Positions 24,012 through 37,031 of a stretch of 64,000 nt of DNA are shown here, one piece after another. The position numbers were made by a program, and so were the translations under genes. The notes under the pieces were generated by a model. The model had not been told where the DNA came from, ran no database searches, and saw nothing but the letters and a program-made list of their open reading frames with translations. Every line of letters begins with the position of its first letter. Positions within the stretch are counted from its first letter, which is position 1. Source of the stretch: Cladobotryum mycophilum (lineage: Eukaryota > Ascomycota > Sordariomycetes > Hypocreales > Hypocreaceae); the NCBI GenBank assembly GCA_036429605.1, contig JAVFKD010000015.1, forward strand, positions 3,557,421 to 3,621,420. Direction: 5' to 3'.

Positions 24012-27000
24012 CGCAAGGCTATCGAAATTCCGAAGCGAGTTATTATGGGGAAAGCTTTCTTGGTCTGCGCTTCCGGAGACTATTCAGCCTTGGCAGACGC
24101 GGTTGAATGTTGGAGGCTTGGAAAGGGGGGAAGGGGGATTACATGCTTCGGTTCCTTTGGTTGCTTAGCACGCCCTACTTTCTTGGTCAACTTCCAAGAG
24201 AGAGCCAACAAGGAATATGGGGCATACTAGGCGAAAGTGACAGAAAATACGCCTCATGTTGCACAAAGGCGCCCTCCTTGTCCCGCAAGTGGCATGCAGC
24301 CGTTGACTCGAGGCTTGATAAACATCACGTAACACTTTGACCCTCATCACCATCATCCATCATCATCATCCATTATTCCACATCCTCTCATCCTCCAACG
24401 TAACCCCAAGATGGGATAATTCAAGACAAAAATGACTTCACACGTAATATCAAACCCATCCTGAATCAAGCTAAAGCAAAAACACCGCAAGAACTTGCAC
24501 ACTCCTTCTTCGTCCTTCTCCTTCGTCTTTCTTCCCCTTCTCCCTCCGTCTCTCATCCTTGCTACGCCGCTTTTCTTCTTCCCTTTCCCTTTTGTGTCAC
24601 CGAGATATCTCCAATGCTTGCTCGACGCATTCTCACCTCATTCATGTACCCGGCAAGTGCTCGGCAGTTGGGGGAAACGGGGCGCGGCGATGCGGCAGGT
24701 CGGTCGGGCGGGATGCTACCGTACCCGGAGCGACGGCAAACGGTGTGCAGCATCCGGGTCCCCTTTTTCTTCTTTTCTTCTTCTTTTTTTTTTTTTTGGC
24801 TGCGTTTATTACTGCCCCCAAATCTCATCTCTCCCTTATCACTATAGGTATGAGCGTGCGTGCGCGCAAGGGCTTCAGAGACAGGGAACTAATCCCATCC
24901 ATTTTTTGGCCCCATATGCGAGACATTTCGATAAAAACGTGTTCCAAATCTTACCCAGAAACGTGTTACAAGTATTTGAAATCGACTATTGATCGTCTTT
25001 TTTTTGTTTTGTTTTGCTCCCCCCATCGCGTTTGCCGTCTCGTACCGTTTGCCCTTTTAGCGTCGCGGTAATAAATCACCAGGGGGGTTAGTGAGCGGAT
25101 GGATCATTGTACGCACCCAAGTTTACCTACTTGTAGCAAACCACCATCATCACCACACAACAGGTACCTAGTACGTACTACTTACTACTTGTATGTACGG
25201 AACGAAAGAAGGGATCTAATTTCACGGAATCGGAAATGGAGATTTACAAATGGGGATGATTCGGAATCCCAAAGGGGGCAGCAGACGATGAGAGGAAAAG
25301 GGGGGGGGCGTGTGAACCAAACCCCTGGAAAGCCTAGCCCTATGAGACTTTATTTTCCAGCAAGGGAAAAAGAAAGAGAACAAGGGGTGATTTTCACGGA
25401 CCGTAGACAATTGTGTGAGTGTTGTTGTTGTTGGCCACGTTGTGTGAAGCATGGATTGCTGTTTATTCAGGGATGTTTTGGCTTTTGAGAGCCACCTCAT
25501 TTGTGCGAAATAATGGTTCAAAGTCCGTAGGGAAACGGAACAGAAAAATAAGGTGCTTTCTCAGCAAATAAACATGCCGTTTCCAATTCCAACGAGCACT
25601 TGGGAAAATACACATACTGAGAAGAAGCCGTGCCAATACCATCTTTTATTTTTTGGTTGCATAAGAGCCGTTTGTCTCTGTATGCATCATCACGTAACAC
25701 TTGAACCTATCAACGCTATTTCAACATAAAACAGGACATAATAGGAAAGCAATCAAAAGAATGGATGCTCCCCTCCCATCCCCTCCTCTCTCTCTTCTCT
25801 CCCCTTCAAGCTTAGACCCTCCACATCCAGTGACGAAATGTTCCAAGACATGCAGTCCCCGCATCAAAATACCCATCCATCGGTTCGACCAAAAAGAAAG
25901 TGTTTCGGGAATGGGGTGGTTTTTTTTTTTGGTAAGGGCTCTCCCCCTCCCCCTTTTAGCCCTCTTGTTCATTATGTATCATGTTTTTGCCGACATACAC
26001 CGCGGTCTGTCCCTGTCCAAATATGATTCACCTTTGCCCTTTACCGAGGTCAATGCGAGCTTCCTTTGGCCCGGGTCTCCGTAAGTAATCAATCAATCAA
26101 TCAAACGCCCCCCTTGCTCCCCCATGTCTTGATGGACAGATAGATGAGCAGATGATGACAAAACAAAAACAAAGCAAAACATGGCGATTTCCATCAGCCG
26201 TGTGTAAAACAAAATCCAATGGCAATTCTTCTCGGCAGGCAAAAAGAAGAGCAAAGTAAGACTTTGAAAACCTCCCAAACCAATCCTCATTCAGCCTTTT
26301 GTCTATGTGATGCATGTAATCTCCGGCAAGCAAGCAGGCAATTGGGCCATACACATACTTGTACACACGCATGAACACTGCCATTCCCGTCGTAGCAAAG
26401 AAATGTGACACTACTACTATTTTGCCCCCAAACAACTACCAAAAAAAGCACAATGGGAATGGAATCAAGGGCAAAAATTTCCTTCTAGAAGCCAAGCTTC
26501 TGCCAAGCCACGTCCGCGTTGGCGGGTTTTGTTGCCCTTTTGGGACACGATGGGTGAAGTGGAGACACACGCCTTTTTGCCTCTCCCCCTGCTCGTTTTC
26601 CCTCCCCATGACATGACATGCTGCATGGTAGCATGGTGGACGGGGGTATTTGACATGGGGGAGAGCATATGAGCATGGGGGTAAATGAACAAAAAGCAAA
26701 TGTACGTTTCTTGGTACTTGTACCTTTACAGACAGGAAAAGAGAGAGAGAGAAAAAGAAAAGAAAATACCCGTTTCTTTCCGTATAGACAAGGCTTACTT
26801 ACTATAGCATTACTCGCGTCCATATGCAGAAAATACTTTTGTGGGATCTAGATTTAGTAAATCTCATTTCAATGAATTTGGCGATGAACCGACGGTGACC
26901 AACCAAAACGGTTTTCGGTGCATTTATTTTTTCCTTCTCTCTCTTTTTGTTTGGCATGTGGTTTTCTTTCTTTCTTTCTAGCCCCAAGATCCCCTTTTGT

Positions 27001-27886
27001 GGTCCATCAGGGGGATGGGGATGGGGAACAACAAGTCAGAAATGATCTTGCCTGCTTCTGGACACCGACCAGATTACCCGCTTTGCATTCAGTGGGTGGG
27101 GGTTTTTTTTGGCTTCTTTTCGACCAAGTATGAAGGAAAATGAGTCGTCATTTACCTTGTATGATCCTGTCATCGGCGGGGGGAGTAGTCTTCTTCTCTC
27201 CCTCTCTCTGTGAGTTTTGAATTTGTAGTGTGGATATGGGATAAGATAGGATGGATGTAACGGGGGGCGCCTAGATAGTGAGAGAGAAAGGGAAAGATCT
27301 CGTATGTCCACTGTCCACTATGCATGCCGTCTGTCCTTTCTAGCTGAAGTGGAAAGCTGAATCTCGCCCTATAGGGTAAACCGATGACTTGAAAGATGCA
27401 GCAACCGGTACGGCAGGGCTATTACATTACATTACACTACCTAGTACCAAGTAGGCATTACATGCAAGCAGGTCATCCCATCCTTCCAGCCCACTGCCAT
27501 CAGCCTCTCTCTTTCTCTGTGTCTTCTCTCTCTTTCTCTCCCGCACACCTCCTACACAGCGGCGGCACACACTCCACCAAAACGGGCGCCTCACGTTCCA
27601 AACCACACACTTTCCAACCAAAGACGCAAGAACCATAAAAAAACTCCCAAGACAAAAAAGAAAACAACATCCCGTTGAATGTCAAGCATCTTTTTGGGGC
27701 AAAAAGGCCGCCCCTCCCCCCTCTCAGCCCTAAAGATAAACAAACCAATCCTTTAGCCCGCCGTTTCGGCACCGCCTGGCCTACGACCTGACCAATAAAG
27801 ACTTGCAAACCAGAGGGGTTCCGTCCGGTCCGTCACGGATCTTTGTTTTTTGTTGTTGTGTCTCTCGATGTTAAGCATCATCGCCC

Positions 27887-27889
<3 letters not shown>

Positions 27890-27951
<62 letters not shown>
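27890..27951 (+). repeat. (CT)31 microsatellite
   Basis: Sixty-two bases of perfect TC/CT dinucleotide, the longest simple repeat in the window and opposite in orientation to the GA tract at 23970. Confidence 0.95.
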
Positions 27952-27955
<4 letters not shown>

Positions 27956-30877
27956 TTCCTCTCTCCACTTTGTATAAACATGGGCGATCTTCAAAAAGAA
28001 AAGAAACAACACTAAAAAATGTAGGACAACAAGAAACCAACCAACAAAAATCCAAATAACTTTCGTCAGAGTGTCTAACACGCCCCCCCTCTCTCTCTCC
28101 TTCTCACACTTCGCACTTTGTGTTTGTCCGTATGACTCCATAGCGGAAATGTTTCACGCCTGAGACTCATCCCAAAAACAAAAAACGTGTCATGGTGTTT
28201 TCCGCTTCTGATATGTATTTTTTTTGCTTACTCGATACTCCGTCGTTACGTTGAGTTCTGATTGGTTATTGCTTTTGTATTATGGTGTGCATTCTATAGA
28301 GCAACTCCAAGAAAACCGACTTCCTTTCATGCGTGACATGATGGCGCATTTCTTGTTTCTACCCTTCACCGAATACACTACACGCCCCCCACCCCCTTTC
28401 CCCCTCATGCTGGTGGGCAAAACATACCTTAATCTTGCGCCCGTTGAATAGCCTCGAAATAAGTTTGAACAAAGACCCTCTTCGTCGTAAATCTCGTGTT
28501 GGTGTTTACTACGCTACTTGATCTTCCACCGGGGAAGGGGGAGAAAGATTCAGCTCCGTTTCGGCGCCGACTCGGCTCTCTCGGCCGAGGTTTGCTTTGG
28601 CTCGCCGAAGATGTGGAGGTTGAGCTCCGAGTTTCACGTCCAACGCAGGTTATGCCATACATACGTAGGGCTGAGTCCTGGTTGGTTCATAAATGAATAG
28701 GATGCGACCGGTATAATATAACAGTAATTATGCATAATGTCCGGTCTCGTATAATATCCATGCTATAAATCAAGAAAAGACCTTCATGTCGGTCGGTTTC
28801 TTGTATATCGGCCCTCCATTAACAACATGGCAAGCAGTCCGTGTAAGCCGGGGTCTACCGTTCCCGGTTTTGTAGGGCTTAACGTCCTTCAGCTCCAAGG
28901 AACAACACTCCCTGATCGACCGGAGTGAGATGGATGTGTGGGTAGCATAACGCTGTAGAGATGACCCATAAGCATCTTGAATTATGGTCAACCGACGACG
29001 GGCAGGCAGGCACATGGCTTTGTCATGAGCTCTTTTCCCCTTACTTACTTACTTACTTACCTACTAGGCTGGATGCAATAACACGGCATCGGTGCCGGAA
29101 CAATAACCCCCACATTTTGGATTGCAAATCGAACAACGCCTCGTCCCAAACAGGCAACGCATTCTACAGCAAACAGGAGCATTCATTACTCGTAACAAGG
29201 GGGGTATAGATGATGTTGTCCAAAGTAGGCATGTACTTGATCGCAACCATCACAAATGGCCCTTGCTTTGCCGTCGCTTGTTTCCAACATCTCCTCGGAA
29301 CATTACCCATGAAGACGACATGGGAACTACTACCAATCAGTTTGTTCGGGTTGCCATCCAATGCATGCCAGCCTTGATAGATTACATCCGTTCTGTCCTA
29401 GATTTTAGGCCCCCAATCACACGCGCCATCCTTGGGTGGGTGGCTTCACGTTACAAGAGTCTGTCAACTTTTTTCTTTTTTCTTTCGAAACCCCAACCCA
29501 GAATAAATGCAGACGACTCAAACCAACGCCACCGACGACGAAAATTGCCTACACCTCTCGGTCAGTTTCACCCAAACCCGAAGTGGATCCCGGGGGCTTC
29601 ATTTCAGCCTTGCTAGTGAACAGACAAGGCTGTTAAAGAGCGGTCCACGTTGTGGTGTGGCAAACCCCACATTGCCGGTGGCTGTCAAATTAATATCCAA
29701 GCAGTCATGCTTGCTTGTCATGGCCTCGCGGCAGGCAAGTTTCAACATTATGAAAGGGTAATTTGGCCTAGATAACTTTTTTGAATTTTTTTTTGGTGTG
29801 TGTTCATGTCTAAATTTGTGAGCCATGGCTTGAAACTATCAAGCTCTCAAAAGTTCCTACTCAATACCAAGTTCCTTTACTCCTCGTCATGGAGGCCACA
29901 TGGTCTCATCCGGGTTGTAACCTCGCAGCGTGCAGACCCTCCACGGAGATGCACTTCACAAAGGGGTATCTGCCGTGCTTTTGACACACATTTGACGTAG
30001 GTGTGGCAAGTTTCAAGTAGACCTTCACCAGTGATACGCAGGAACCGCAAACCAATGTCCCGAGCTTCAGTGATCGGCCAACTAGCAAATCAAGCATGGT
30101 CCTAAGAGCGTCCGCCAGCGCCACAGATAGAGACCTTGAACTGAACAGGGAGGTGCTAAAGGTAGAAAGAAGCTGCTGACAAGCACCTGATGATGCTAGA
30201 CTAGCCAAGGGTGTGTGGTTTGGGTGCCTAACTTGCTACAAGTACAACAAGGCATCAGTCAACATAATCTGTCAAGTGTCAGCTTTTGAAGCGGGAGGAA
30301 TTGCGTATACGAAGCAGTTTGCAGCCCGTCCTGAACTGTTGTCAATGGCGGTGTGGTAGTTGATGTTGGGCGACGTTGACTTGACCTGGTCATTCGAAGC
30401 GCAGGACGCAGGAGGAGCTTCCGCGTGAATGCTTATTTGCCGGCTCCAAATGGTTCAAGGCACGTCTCGGAAAAGAAGACGGATATACAAGTCCATGTTT
30501 CAATGGTGGGTAGCGGCTCGAACAGATAGAAACGGGGTAAGCATCAAAACTGCAAGCTAAGTACGCGTGTGTGTGTATGAGCTAGGTCATCCCGTGTCCA
30601 TTGCAATTGGGCAATGCGTAAAGAGACCTCAGCCCTTTTTTCTTCCCTGGTGACGCGGGTGACAGGGTATATAGATTGAGGTTGCCGGTAAGGCATAGCG
30701 CCATCATGGCAAGCCGAGGCAGGTAGTGGAAATGGTTTGTCGTCAAAGAAAAAAAGCTGGTGATGGACGTGGACTGGCAGTCTGCCGTGGCAGCTCCACT
30801 GAGCTGAAGTTGGGAGGGTTCTTGGCAATGGTGGACGGAAATAGGTAGCGGAAGGGATTCCTCGATGACGTGCGGAC

Positions 30878-31161
30878 TCAGGCAGGTAGGGCGGAATAGC
30901 GTGCTATACGATCGTCAAAGATGGTGTTGATTGATGGCATGGACGGGCTCATGGAGCCAGTCCTAAAGGTCGCTGGCGCCGGAACGAAGTCATAAGTCCA
31001 CGGAGATTGGAGAGCCCACGACGCAGATGAGAGGCGTTGGATGCGCGGTGCGCCAACTTGATAGCGGCCAGCGGCGTGTGCAGCCGGCCAGCTGACATTG
31101 CATTTTTGCGTGCATTCGGGAGAAAAGTTAGTTGAAGGTGGCGGCAACGTGGATGCGTGGT
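30878..31161 (-). other. Possible terminal exon of a small unknown gene
   Basis: The minus strand has a strong acceptor-like sequence (polypyrimidine then GTTGACAG) ending at 31162. A 94-codon open frame to a stop at 30878 follows, with no simple sequence (for example QRLSSASWALQSPWTYDFVP). Upstream on the same strand an ATG near 31587 opens a short frame, but I could not build a convincing donor or join. The protein is not recognised. This is weak evidence for a real gene. Confidence 0.2.
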
Positions 31162-31233
31162 CTGTCAACAAAGAAAAAAGTCAGATTTCAGATTGAGGGA
31201 TGAAGGTTGTTGTGACTGTGGTTGTGGTTATGG

Positions 31234-31283
31234 TTGTGAATGTGAATGTGGATGTGGATGTGGATGTGGATGTGGATGTGGGG
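31234..31283 (+). repeat. GTGGAT hexanucleotide tandem repeat
   Basis: About eight imperfect copies of GTGGAT/GTGAAT in a row. It is non-coding as far as can be seen. Confidence 0.85.
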
Positions 31284-34200
31284 ATGTGGGCTCAAGCCAG
31301 ACAAACCCGAAATGAAACTAGACAAGTGTCTCCCTAGGGTAGTTGCTAGGTAGGTCGTAGGTAGGGCCTTTGCTAATGGGGAGATCAGATCAGCAGCTTC
31401 GGGCCATGTGGTTGCAAAAGGGAGCTGCTTGCGATTCGCCAATGTGTGCGTGGGAGAAGTAGGGATGGTGTTTGTTGGAGTTGTGGCGGGGTAGAGGAGA
31501 CGGGTACGGAGTAGAGGTAGAGGGGAGAGAGATGGATGGATGGATAGATGGATGGTAGCTGGCAAGCTGGAACTGAGTCTGACATTTTGGATTGATTGGC
31601 TGTTGATGCAAGATGGGAATTTTTGAAACCACCCAAGACCACAAACTATGATAATAGCCAGCGCTTAAGGATATTGGATGAGTAAACGATGTGAAGCTAT
31701 AAAATTTACTTTTTCTTGTCTTTTCATTATTCTATTAATTTATTCCTTATTTTCAACCAAGAGAATCTACATGCGTTGACTCGGTTTGCTTGTGGTCAGT
31801 TTTAGGGTATTAGATCTTGCGCACGTTGTAGCCAGAGATAAAATGGATAGATACTAGGTATGCGCTTGAGCAACTACCTAGTACCTATTCATAGCATCAC
31901 TAGTAATTACCTTGGTACTACCTACCAACAAGTATACTTCGTACGGCGTATTCACATGTCTTTGATACGCATGTAGTTTAATAGAATTACAAATTACAAA
32001 TTATATATATATTACAAATTCTTCTCCCATCTCAAAGCTGCCTAGGTAGTATAATGGATACCTATATGACATCAAATAAAGGTAGCACTCGGGAATCTTC
32101 TCGTTGCTAATTTCACGGCCTTTGTGTTTTGGGGGAGTGACGGGGTCTGGGAGATTTTACTTGTACTTCCCATGTACAAGCCCTGGAGCCCCAGCAGCCT
32201 GGGAGGAGAGGAGTCCTGAGTCCCGAATTTTGGCGTCAAACAGCCCTGGAGGACCAATTGAGGCGCCGTTGCTGACGAGACATCCGACCCTGCAGAGAGA
32301 TCCATTCCGTGAATTGCCCTGTGGAGTCTCTCAGAGCCCTACACCCCTCCCCTAATTCCCCTGATTTTCCAAGTTCCATGCTCTATAATGCCCTGTAATC
32401 GTACACTCACTACCTACCTATACAAGTACTAAGGTACATAGCCCTGGAGGTATCCTTGCATTGTTACATTGAAGCCTGGACTATCATATACTAGATATCT
32501 TCTCTTTTTTCCCTTTTTCTTTTCTTTTTACTCTTCTCTTCCCTTGAAAAGGGAGGCTTAGACTAAGAAGAGACTTGTGAGTCTTGGTAAGGCAAGGAGA
32601 GCATGGAGACGTGGATGCAACACCAACAAGCACAAGAAGAAGATAGTTGGAGATGGATGAACCACCACCGACCTTGTTCTTTCCAGCATGCATACGTCCA
32701 CTCACCCACCCACCTACCCACGCATCCATCCCACACATGCACCCCCCGTGGCTACTGGTAGGGACCAAACGCTCCAAGCCCCCGGGAGCCCAACAAGGCC
32801 ATGTCCACTTTTTGCAGAGCGCACAGAGACAACCAGATTATGGTACGGACACCCCCACGAGTGACTTGTTACCATGGAAGACCCAAACACCCAGACCCTC
32901 TGCCTTTCTTTTTGGCGCCATACTCCAAGGGTTACAGCGTGCAGTTCCTTTTTTATCGCACACCCTCTCTCCCCTCTCCCCCTTGGGGCGTGGGCATTTT
33001 TGGCTTAGCACCCACCTGCCAGGCTCTTCTTCAAGTTGTCTCTCGCGCTCTCGCTCTAACAAGGTACGTACCTATTTTCCTCACACACACACACACACAC
33101 ATTCTCTCTCTCTCCCCTCTCAGCAGCCAGCCCTGTTCTGTGCCCTGTGTTGCCCTATGTGCTCCGTACTCTGCCTGTACACACACACCACACACCACAC
33201 ACGCACATGCGCACACATCAATTACCTCCTACAATCATTTCTTCTCTGTCTCTTCCTCTTCCTCTTCTAATAGCGCACCCCCCTTTCAATAACGAACGGT
33301 CTTCTAGGACCCCCTCCCGACAAAAAAGGGCCCAAGCAAATAGATGGAAGCGCCTGTCTTGCTGTGCTGTGCTCTGCTGTGCTCTGCTGTCCTGCCCTGC
33401 CCTGCCCTTCTCCGCTACCCACGCGCAGAGTATCCCGTCTTGCCCGTCCATGCGTTTTTAGAGGGTGCTCAAACTAAAGCCCTGCTAAGCTACAGCTAAA
33501 GCAGCCGCACCCGTAGCCGTTGGGGGACAGCCGACGGTTCAATTTCAGAGAGACAGTGAGTGCAAACGCCCAATTACGACCCTCCCCCCTCCATGCCCCA
33601 TGCCCCATGCCCATGCTCTATGCCCTGTCCTCTCTCATCTGGTCCTTGTCAAAGCCATGTCCTCATGTCCCCCATGTCCAGTCAACCGATCCTCTGGGAA
33701 CGACTCTGTCTCTTCTCACTGACTGACTGACTGACTGAGTCTCAGTGTGTATCCGTCTCTCTTCTCTGCCCACCCTCCTGACCAAGGGAAGACCAGGTAC
33801 AAGTAACAACGTCAAAGACACACGCCCCCTCCCCTTCTTCACTCCTCGTCTTCTTCTGCTCTAATAAGGCTCGCTTTTCTCGGCCCTTCGCATCATTGCA
33901 CTTTGTTTAAAGGCCTTATTGTCCTGTCCATTCCTCCTCCATTCGCCTTGTCGGTGTGTGTGCCTCCTCCAAGGCAGTCTTCTTCGTCTCTCTCATTCTT
34001 CTCACTTGGACAAATTTGGCGACTTGGCTGTGCCACGACTCAGAAAACAAAACAAAACAAATCAAGGCATTGGCATTGGCATTGACACCGACAAGAAACG
34101 ATCCGAGAGACAGACCGACTGCAAAAGAAGCGAAAAAGAGCAACCCGAGTGCTTGGACTTTGCAAGGCCCTCCTCATCCTCGTCCACTGCTGCTCATCCA

Positions 34201-35022
34201 TCCAGCTCCAAAGCTCCATCTCCCTACCACCAACCATCCATCCATCCATTCTCTGCTAGTCGCCTGCATCCACACACCACATACATATACTACTACTTGT
34301 ACATGCACACACACACACGCACTCTCTTTCTCACGCTTGGCCACACACCCTGCACCTCGCACTCGTCACCTTTCAATACATACTCCCACTCCACTTCTTC
34401 TGGCAAGGGCAACAAAAACCAACCTTATTCTCTCCTACACCTCCTCTACCTCTATCCTAGCTTGTCCTGTCCTGCCCTTGCTCTTCTCTCCTCCCACCCT
34501 GAGCTTCCTACTCTACCGCCGCTTATATTGTAGCTCCTCCCCATCCCTTCTGGAGCTTCTCGACCTTCTTACCCAACGGCCTCTGTGTACCATTCTTCCT
34601 TCATTGCATATTCTATTTTATTTTATTTTTTTACTTGTTCCTCTTCGTTTTATATACCGGCCTTGTTGATTTTGGCCTTTTCTACCCAAGCCTTTTCCCA
34701 CTTTGGACCATCCAATCGATTCGAGTCCTGCCATTATCGACTGCCACTACTACCACCACAACGAACTTGGACCCCACGCCCTAAAAGGAATTACCTGCAT
34801 ATCGGGAATCGTCACGACTGCAGGAGCTTCACCTCTGTACATCTCGACCTTCTACCTGTACTGGCACTAGACTATTTGCCAGTCTCATACATCTCCATGC
34901 CTCCAACAGCGTGGTAACATTGATATCCTCTTTTTCAGATTTGTGTCAGGCTCTGCCTTGGCCTCGCACCTCGACACAACTCATCTGCAACTTCGACTTT
35001 GGTCACCAAAACCACCGACATC
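31284..35022 (+). promoter_or_regulatory. Proximal upstream region and probable long leader of the C2H2 gene
   Basis: No gene is supported here. From about 33.1 to 34.6 kb the plus strand is strongly pyrimidine-rich (CTCT, CCTC, TTCT runs), with CA repeats at 33082-33101 and 34308-34320 and a GACT tandem at 33717-33739. This is the usual look of promoters and long 5' leaders of fungal regulatory genes. TACGGAGTA occurs at 31505-31513. The exact transcription start cannot be placed. Confidence 0.4.
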
Positions 35023-37031
35023 ATGGCCTTTCCACCACAATACAGGGATGCCCCTCCCCTCCCTAGCATCGCTGTGCCCATGTCTGGCGCAGACCGTTTC
35101 AAGGAACACGGCGTGCCATTTTCCAGAAGTCCGGCAATGTCAATCCCTGGTCTCGATACACGGATTGATGCACCTCCTCCTCTGCCCCCTCCAAAGGTTC
35201 TACCATTTGGCGAGGTCCCAACACCGCGTCCGGACTTTAAGAAGGAAAGAAACTATCCTCATGGCTCATCAACATCGTCTTTCGCCCATGGTTCTTCGTC
35301 TTCCTTCGCCAGCGGTTATGGAAGCATGAGCCCAAATTACCTGGATGAACGACATGGCTTCAAGAGAAGGGATATAAGCAGTCTCATGAGCGACGAGGGT
35401 TACTCGAGCTATGCGTCTAGTGAGAGGTGCGACTCCGTCTAATTCCATATTCTTTTTTCTCTTTCTTTTCTTTTGGTGGGTTGTCCATGGCAGCAGCTAA
35501 TATTGAACAATGCAGATCCCGCGATCCTCTCCCTGCCGAATTCGGACTCCACCACAACAAATTTCAGTTCCAATCTGCAGCTGACCTCCATGGTGATAAC
35601 ATGAAGAAGAAGCTTGACCCTATTAGGATCACAGACAAATCACCACCGCGCTCGCTCCTCACCTCGTCAATCAGCAACCTTGCCCAAAGGGGCCAACCTG
35701 AAAGCAGGTTCAGTTCGGGTCTCAACATGCCCTTCCAGCTACCAATTCATAGTCGTGCCCCCTTTGAGTCCCAACCTCGAGACTCCCCCACCTTTTCACC
35801 CCGATCTACTCCATTCAACCAGACTCCTGCCGATCACCGTTCTCCCCACGACTACTCCGACCTCGACCACTCCCCACGAGGCCGCTCAAGGAGAAACAAC
35901 AGCGATGATGCTTCAGCACACAGTAGCTTCGCCGAGGATATGGATATGGACGAAACCACATCCCTCAAGAGATTGCACATTGAAGATATTTATGCCGCCG
36001 CTGGTCAAAAGCGACGAGCCGCTAGCCCTGCCTCGGACGATCTTTGCCTTCCTGACATGATGCGTCGCCGTGATGGAAATACTCGTGGCTCGCCTACGCC
36101 TCGCCTATCCGCCCTCCCTCAAAGCGCTGGTATTTCTGCCATGAGCGCTGGACTTGCGCGCTCTAACCTTTTCATGTCTAATCTCTCCATGCCATCATCC
36201 ATCATTACTGGCTCGGGTTCAATGGGCCACCGCTCACCAGGTGCAATGTCACCAGGCGGTCTTTCTCCCACATCATCTACTTCTCCATACAACACTCCCA
36301 TCTCCTTGAACCCCAGCCCGCGAACAGCCGTCAATAGAGCACCCATGCACACAAGAACGGTTTCTGGTGCGAGCTCGAGGAAACTTGGTGACATGCAGAA
36401 GCCGAGCGGCGCCAAGTTTCAGGGTTTCTTCATGTGCGAATGTTGCCCCAAGAAACCTAAGAAGTTTGAGACCCGCGAGGAGCTTAGGTAAATTGATACT
36501 CACAATAGCTTCACAACTGCATTATAAGCCATAATTTACTAACCAATAATTTTTCTCTCTAGTGCACACGAGGCCGAAAAGCAATACGAGTGTAGCTTCT
36601 GTGGTAACCGCTTCAAGAACAAGAATGAGGCTGAAAGGCACCAAAACTCTCTGCATGTGCGCCGCCACTCGTGGTCTTGTTCAGCCCTCGTTGGTTATCA
36701 TCGTGCATTTCACGAGTCCACCACTCACCCCGGCGAAGCCGACGCATGCGGCTACTGTGGCGAAGAATTTCCTCGATCAGGTCATGGCGCTCGAGCTGGT
36801 ACGATGAACGGCGGCATTGCCATGAGACACGCTACAGACCAGGATTGGGAGGAACGAATTCGACACCTCCAAGAGATGCACAAATTCAGAGAGTGCAACT
36901 CATCCAAGAAGTTTTACAGGGCCGATCACTTCCGCCAACACCTCAAGCACAGCCACGCAGGCACAAGTGGCAAATGGACCAACATGCTTGAGAATGCTTG
37001 CTTGATTGAGGAAGACCCAACACCGAGGTAA
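35023..37031 (+). CDS. C2H2 zinc-finger protein, probable transcription factor
   Basis: Exons 35023-35426, 35516-36487 and 36563-37031, 614 aa. The introns have GTGCGA...GCTAAT...GCAG and GTAAAT...CTAG and are phase 2. The first 430 residues are Ser/Pro-rich and look disordered. They carry proline runs and short basic patches (GQKRRAASP), as expected of a nuclear regulator. The C-terminal 180 residues hold the zinc-binding part. A Cys-rich start (CECC, residues 441-444) is followed by a canonical finger C469-x2-C472-x12-H485-x4-H490, a CGYC pair, and a final C...H-x-H block (FYRADHFRQHLKHSHAG). This layout matches a conserved Pezizomycotina family, but I cannot name its studied member. The ATG chosen is the first in frame and starts MAFPPQYRD. 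It has no coding neighbour for about 30 kb upstream, apart from the relic and one tRNA. Confidence 0.85.

Larger units (their letters stand above)
13557..30877. other. Large gene-free interval rich in simple sequence
   Basis: About 17 kb with no intact gene that I can support on either strand. Open frames are short, out of phase with one another, and mostly encode Ser/Leu/Pro or Arg/Glu runs from CT/GA tracts. Examples are T/C tracts at 13536-13885, an A13-T18 type run pair near 15756-15873, and GAA repeats near 15772-15800 and 17290-17315. No transposase, reverse transcriptase, terminal repeats or rRNA is visible. The base composition does not look strongly RIP-mutated. Possible contents are promoters and untranslated leaders, long non-coding RNA, or old decayed sequence; none can be shown from sequence alone. 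Confidence 0.5.

Noticed and set aside
32647..34669. Overlapping 110-237-codon plus-strand frames before the C2H2 gene
   Set aside because: They arise from the pyrimidine-rich leader or promoter (His/Thr/Ser/Pro/Leu runs) and overlap each other in different frames.
5252..35022. Search for snRNA, 5S rRNA, telomerase RNA template and transposon genes in the desert
   Set aside because: No U6, U2 or 5S core words, no repeated CCCTAA template, and no transposase or reverse-transcriptase motif was seen by eye. A covariance-model search would be needed to exclude them fully.
34943..35329. 128-codon frame overlapping exon 1 of the C2H2 gene
   Set aside because: It begins at GTG rather than ATG and is a frame-shifted shadow of the exon.
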